From Desulfuromonadales bacterium (GTDB lineage Bacteria > Desulfobacterota > Desulfuromonadia > Desulfuromonadales > JACZKF01): a DNA stretch of 15,240 nucleotides. Where the stretch lies: positions 1 to 15,240 of the forward strand of contig JACZKF010000114.1 of the NCBI GenBank assembly GCA_014860175.1, read 5' to 3'. Below are positions 14,271 through 15,240 of this stretch, piece by piece. Each line of letters starts with the position of its first letter. The stretch's first letter is position 1. A program made the position numbers and the translations under genes. The notes under the pieces are model-generated. The model did no database searches. It saw only the letters and a program-made list of their open reading frames with translations, and was not told where the DNA came from.

Positions 14271-15240
14271 TCAGAAGTCGACGCTGAGTTGGGCCGCGAT
14301 GCGGGTCTCCTTCGGGATTTCATCGTCGTCGAATTCTTCCTTTTCGCCGGCAAAGGCGCCGGCTATATCGAAGCGCACCGCCCAGAGGTTCAGCCCGAGG
14401 CCGGCGGTGTAGACCCAGTCGATATCGTCCTCGGCCATGTTCCTGTAGGCCCCGGCGCGCAGAGCGAGGAAGCGCAAGGCGTCCCACTCCAGACCGAAGC
14501 GAAGATTCCGGGTGTCGTAGCCGGGAAAGCTGGTCTCGTTTCTGGTCAGGTCATAATCGACTTCCAGGGTCAGGGTTTCGAAGGGGATCAAAGCGACGCC
14601 GGCGGTGACCTGTGGTTTGAGCTCGACCTCATCCACGCTCAGGTCCACCGGCTGCCCGTTCGTCAGGATGATGACGTCCGTGAAACCGTCGAATTTCGGT
14701 GAGTTGAGGTTGCGGCCGATAACGCCGAGATGGAGGTAGGGGAAGCGGGCCATGATGCCGAGGTCGAGCCCAACGTTGGTGGTCTCCTTGTACTTTTCAT
14801 CCGTCTCCTTGAGGATCTCGTCGGCGCCATCGTCGAAAACGACGACGCGGTTGCCGTAGACCCGCCCCTTCATCACCTTGAGGTTGGCGCCGATCGCCAG
14901 GTGATCGTTGATGGCGTACCCATAGGAGAGGGGGATCTCGACTACCCCGAACCCCTGAAGCAGGACGGTGGTCGTGTTGTCGTCGAAACCGGGACTTCCC
15001 CCATTGGAGTTGAGGAGGGCCGTTTCGAGCAGATCGACGGCACCGGGGATAGTCTCGGGGTCGATCCCCTCCTGGGCGGCGATGAAGTCGAGCTTTTGCA
15101 ACGCCAGCAGCGCTTCGTCCCCCCCGCCGAGCGCGGCGATCAACGAATTTTGCTGCGTCTCATCGGTGAACACCTGAAACTGATAGCTGGCGCCACCGCT
15201 GAACCCGTCCACCGGGACCGTGTTGATGTCATTTCGCACC
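14271..15240 (-). CDS. TraF-like outer-membrane beta-barrel protein (partial)
   Basis: The C-terminal 322-323 residues of a protein whose start lies beyond the right edge; the first codon visible in frame is GTG, not a real start. Alternating polar/hydrophobic strands rich in Gly and aromatic residues (LSYGYAINDHLAIGANLK, HLGVIGRNL, ETLTLEVDYDL, LRFGLEWDALRFLALRAGAY, NLWAVRFDIAGAF) and a final Phe (LSVDF) are typical of an outer-membrane barrel; the C-terminal Phe is the BAM recognition signal. The pattern fits the conjugal transfer TraF-like family (TraF_2), common in Desulfuromonadales and usually unrelated to plasmids. About 80-120 N-terminal residues, including the signal peptide, should be outside the window. 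Other FadL-like or PorV-like barrels are alternatives. Function unknown. Confidence 0.65.
   Translation of the reverse strand, partial: VRNDINTVPVDGFSGGASYQFQVFTDETQQNSLIAALGGGDEALLALQKLDFIAAQEGIDPETIPGAVDLLETALLNSNGGSPGFDDNTTTVLLQGFGVVEIPLSYGYAINDHLAIGANLKVMKGRVYGNRVVVFDDGADEILKETDEKYKETTNVGLDLGIMARFPYLHLGVIGRNLNSPKFDGFTDVIILTNGQPVDLSVDEVELKPQVTAGVALIPFETLTLEVDYDLTRNETSFPGYDTRNLRFGLEWDALRFLALRAGAYRNMAEDDIDWVYTAGLGLNLWAVRFDIAGAFAGEKEEFDDDEIPKETRIAAQLSVDF

Noticed and set aside
14088..14702. A 204-codon plus-strand frame over the end of the outer-membrane gene
   Set aside because: It overlaps the beta-barrel protein, which shows convincing strand patterning and a C-terminal Phe on the other strand; this frame has no ribosome site and no known motif.
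14271..15240. Evidence of a conjugative element from the TraF-like gene
   Set aside because: TraF_2-type barrels are widespread on chromosomes without transfer genes, and no other conjugation gene is nearby.

Overview
The window is a GC-rich, gene-dense stretch of a Gram-negative, probably nitrogen-fixing anaerobe. A homocitrate synthase (NifV), an atypical ATP-type phosphofructokinase, a secreted periplasmic binding protein and a beta-barrel outer-membrane protein together resemble what is seen in Desulfuromonadales (Geobacter/Desulfuromonas relatives). This taxonomic call is an inference; no rRNA or other marker gene is present.

Layout, left to right. (1) 1-2016, + strand: nifV (homocitrate for the FeMo-cofactor) overlaps by ATGA a two-domain GNAT acetyltransferase. 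A C/G-rich hairpin lies just upstream. (2) 2167-3453, +: a 428-residue phosphofructokinase closed by a perfect 11-bp terminator hairpin. (3) 3454-8335, +: an intergenic region with a promoter-like element, then a complete five-gene HAAT-family ABC uptake operon (substrate-binding protein, LivH, LivM, LivG, LivF). Its genes touch or overlap, except for a 16-bp hairpin between the binding protein and the first permease. This block is visibly more AT-rich than its neighbours. (4) 8310-10505, -: the truncated tail of a GGDEF domain, and upstream of it an SLC13-family anion/Na+ transporter with two cytosolic RCK_C (TrkA-C) domains. (5) 10551-14030, +: a structured leader, then a methylenetetrahydrofolate-reductase-like TIM barrel directly abutting metE (cobalamin-independent methionine synthase). 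Together they look like a methyl-THF-to-methionine unit. (6) 14027-14236, +: an ATGA-coupled short ORF that resembles the first membrane segment of a DUF4118 sensor kinase and then stops, probably a gene stump. (7) 14271-15240, -: the C-terminal part of a TraF-like outer-membrane beta-barrel protein that runs off the right edge.

No CRISPR array, transposase, integrase, tRNA or rRNA was seen. Most of the window is ordinary metabolism and transport. The points most worth checking are the MTHFR-like/metE pair with its folded leader, and the two signalling-gene stumps, each attached by ATGA overlap to a healthy gene. I did not find convincing evidence of a wholly new biological system.
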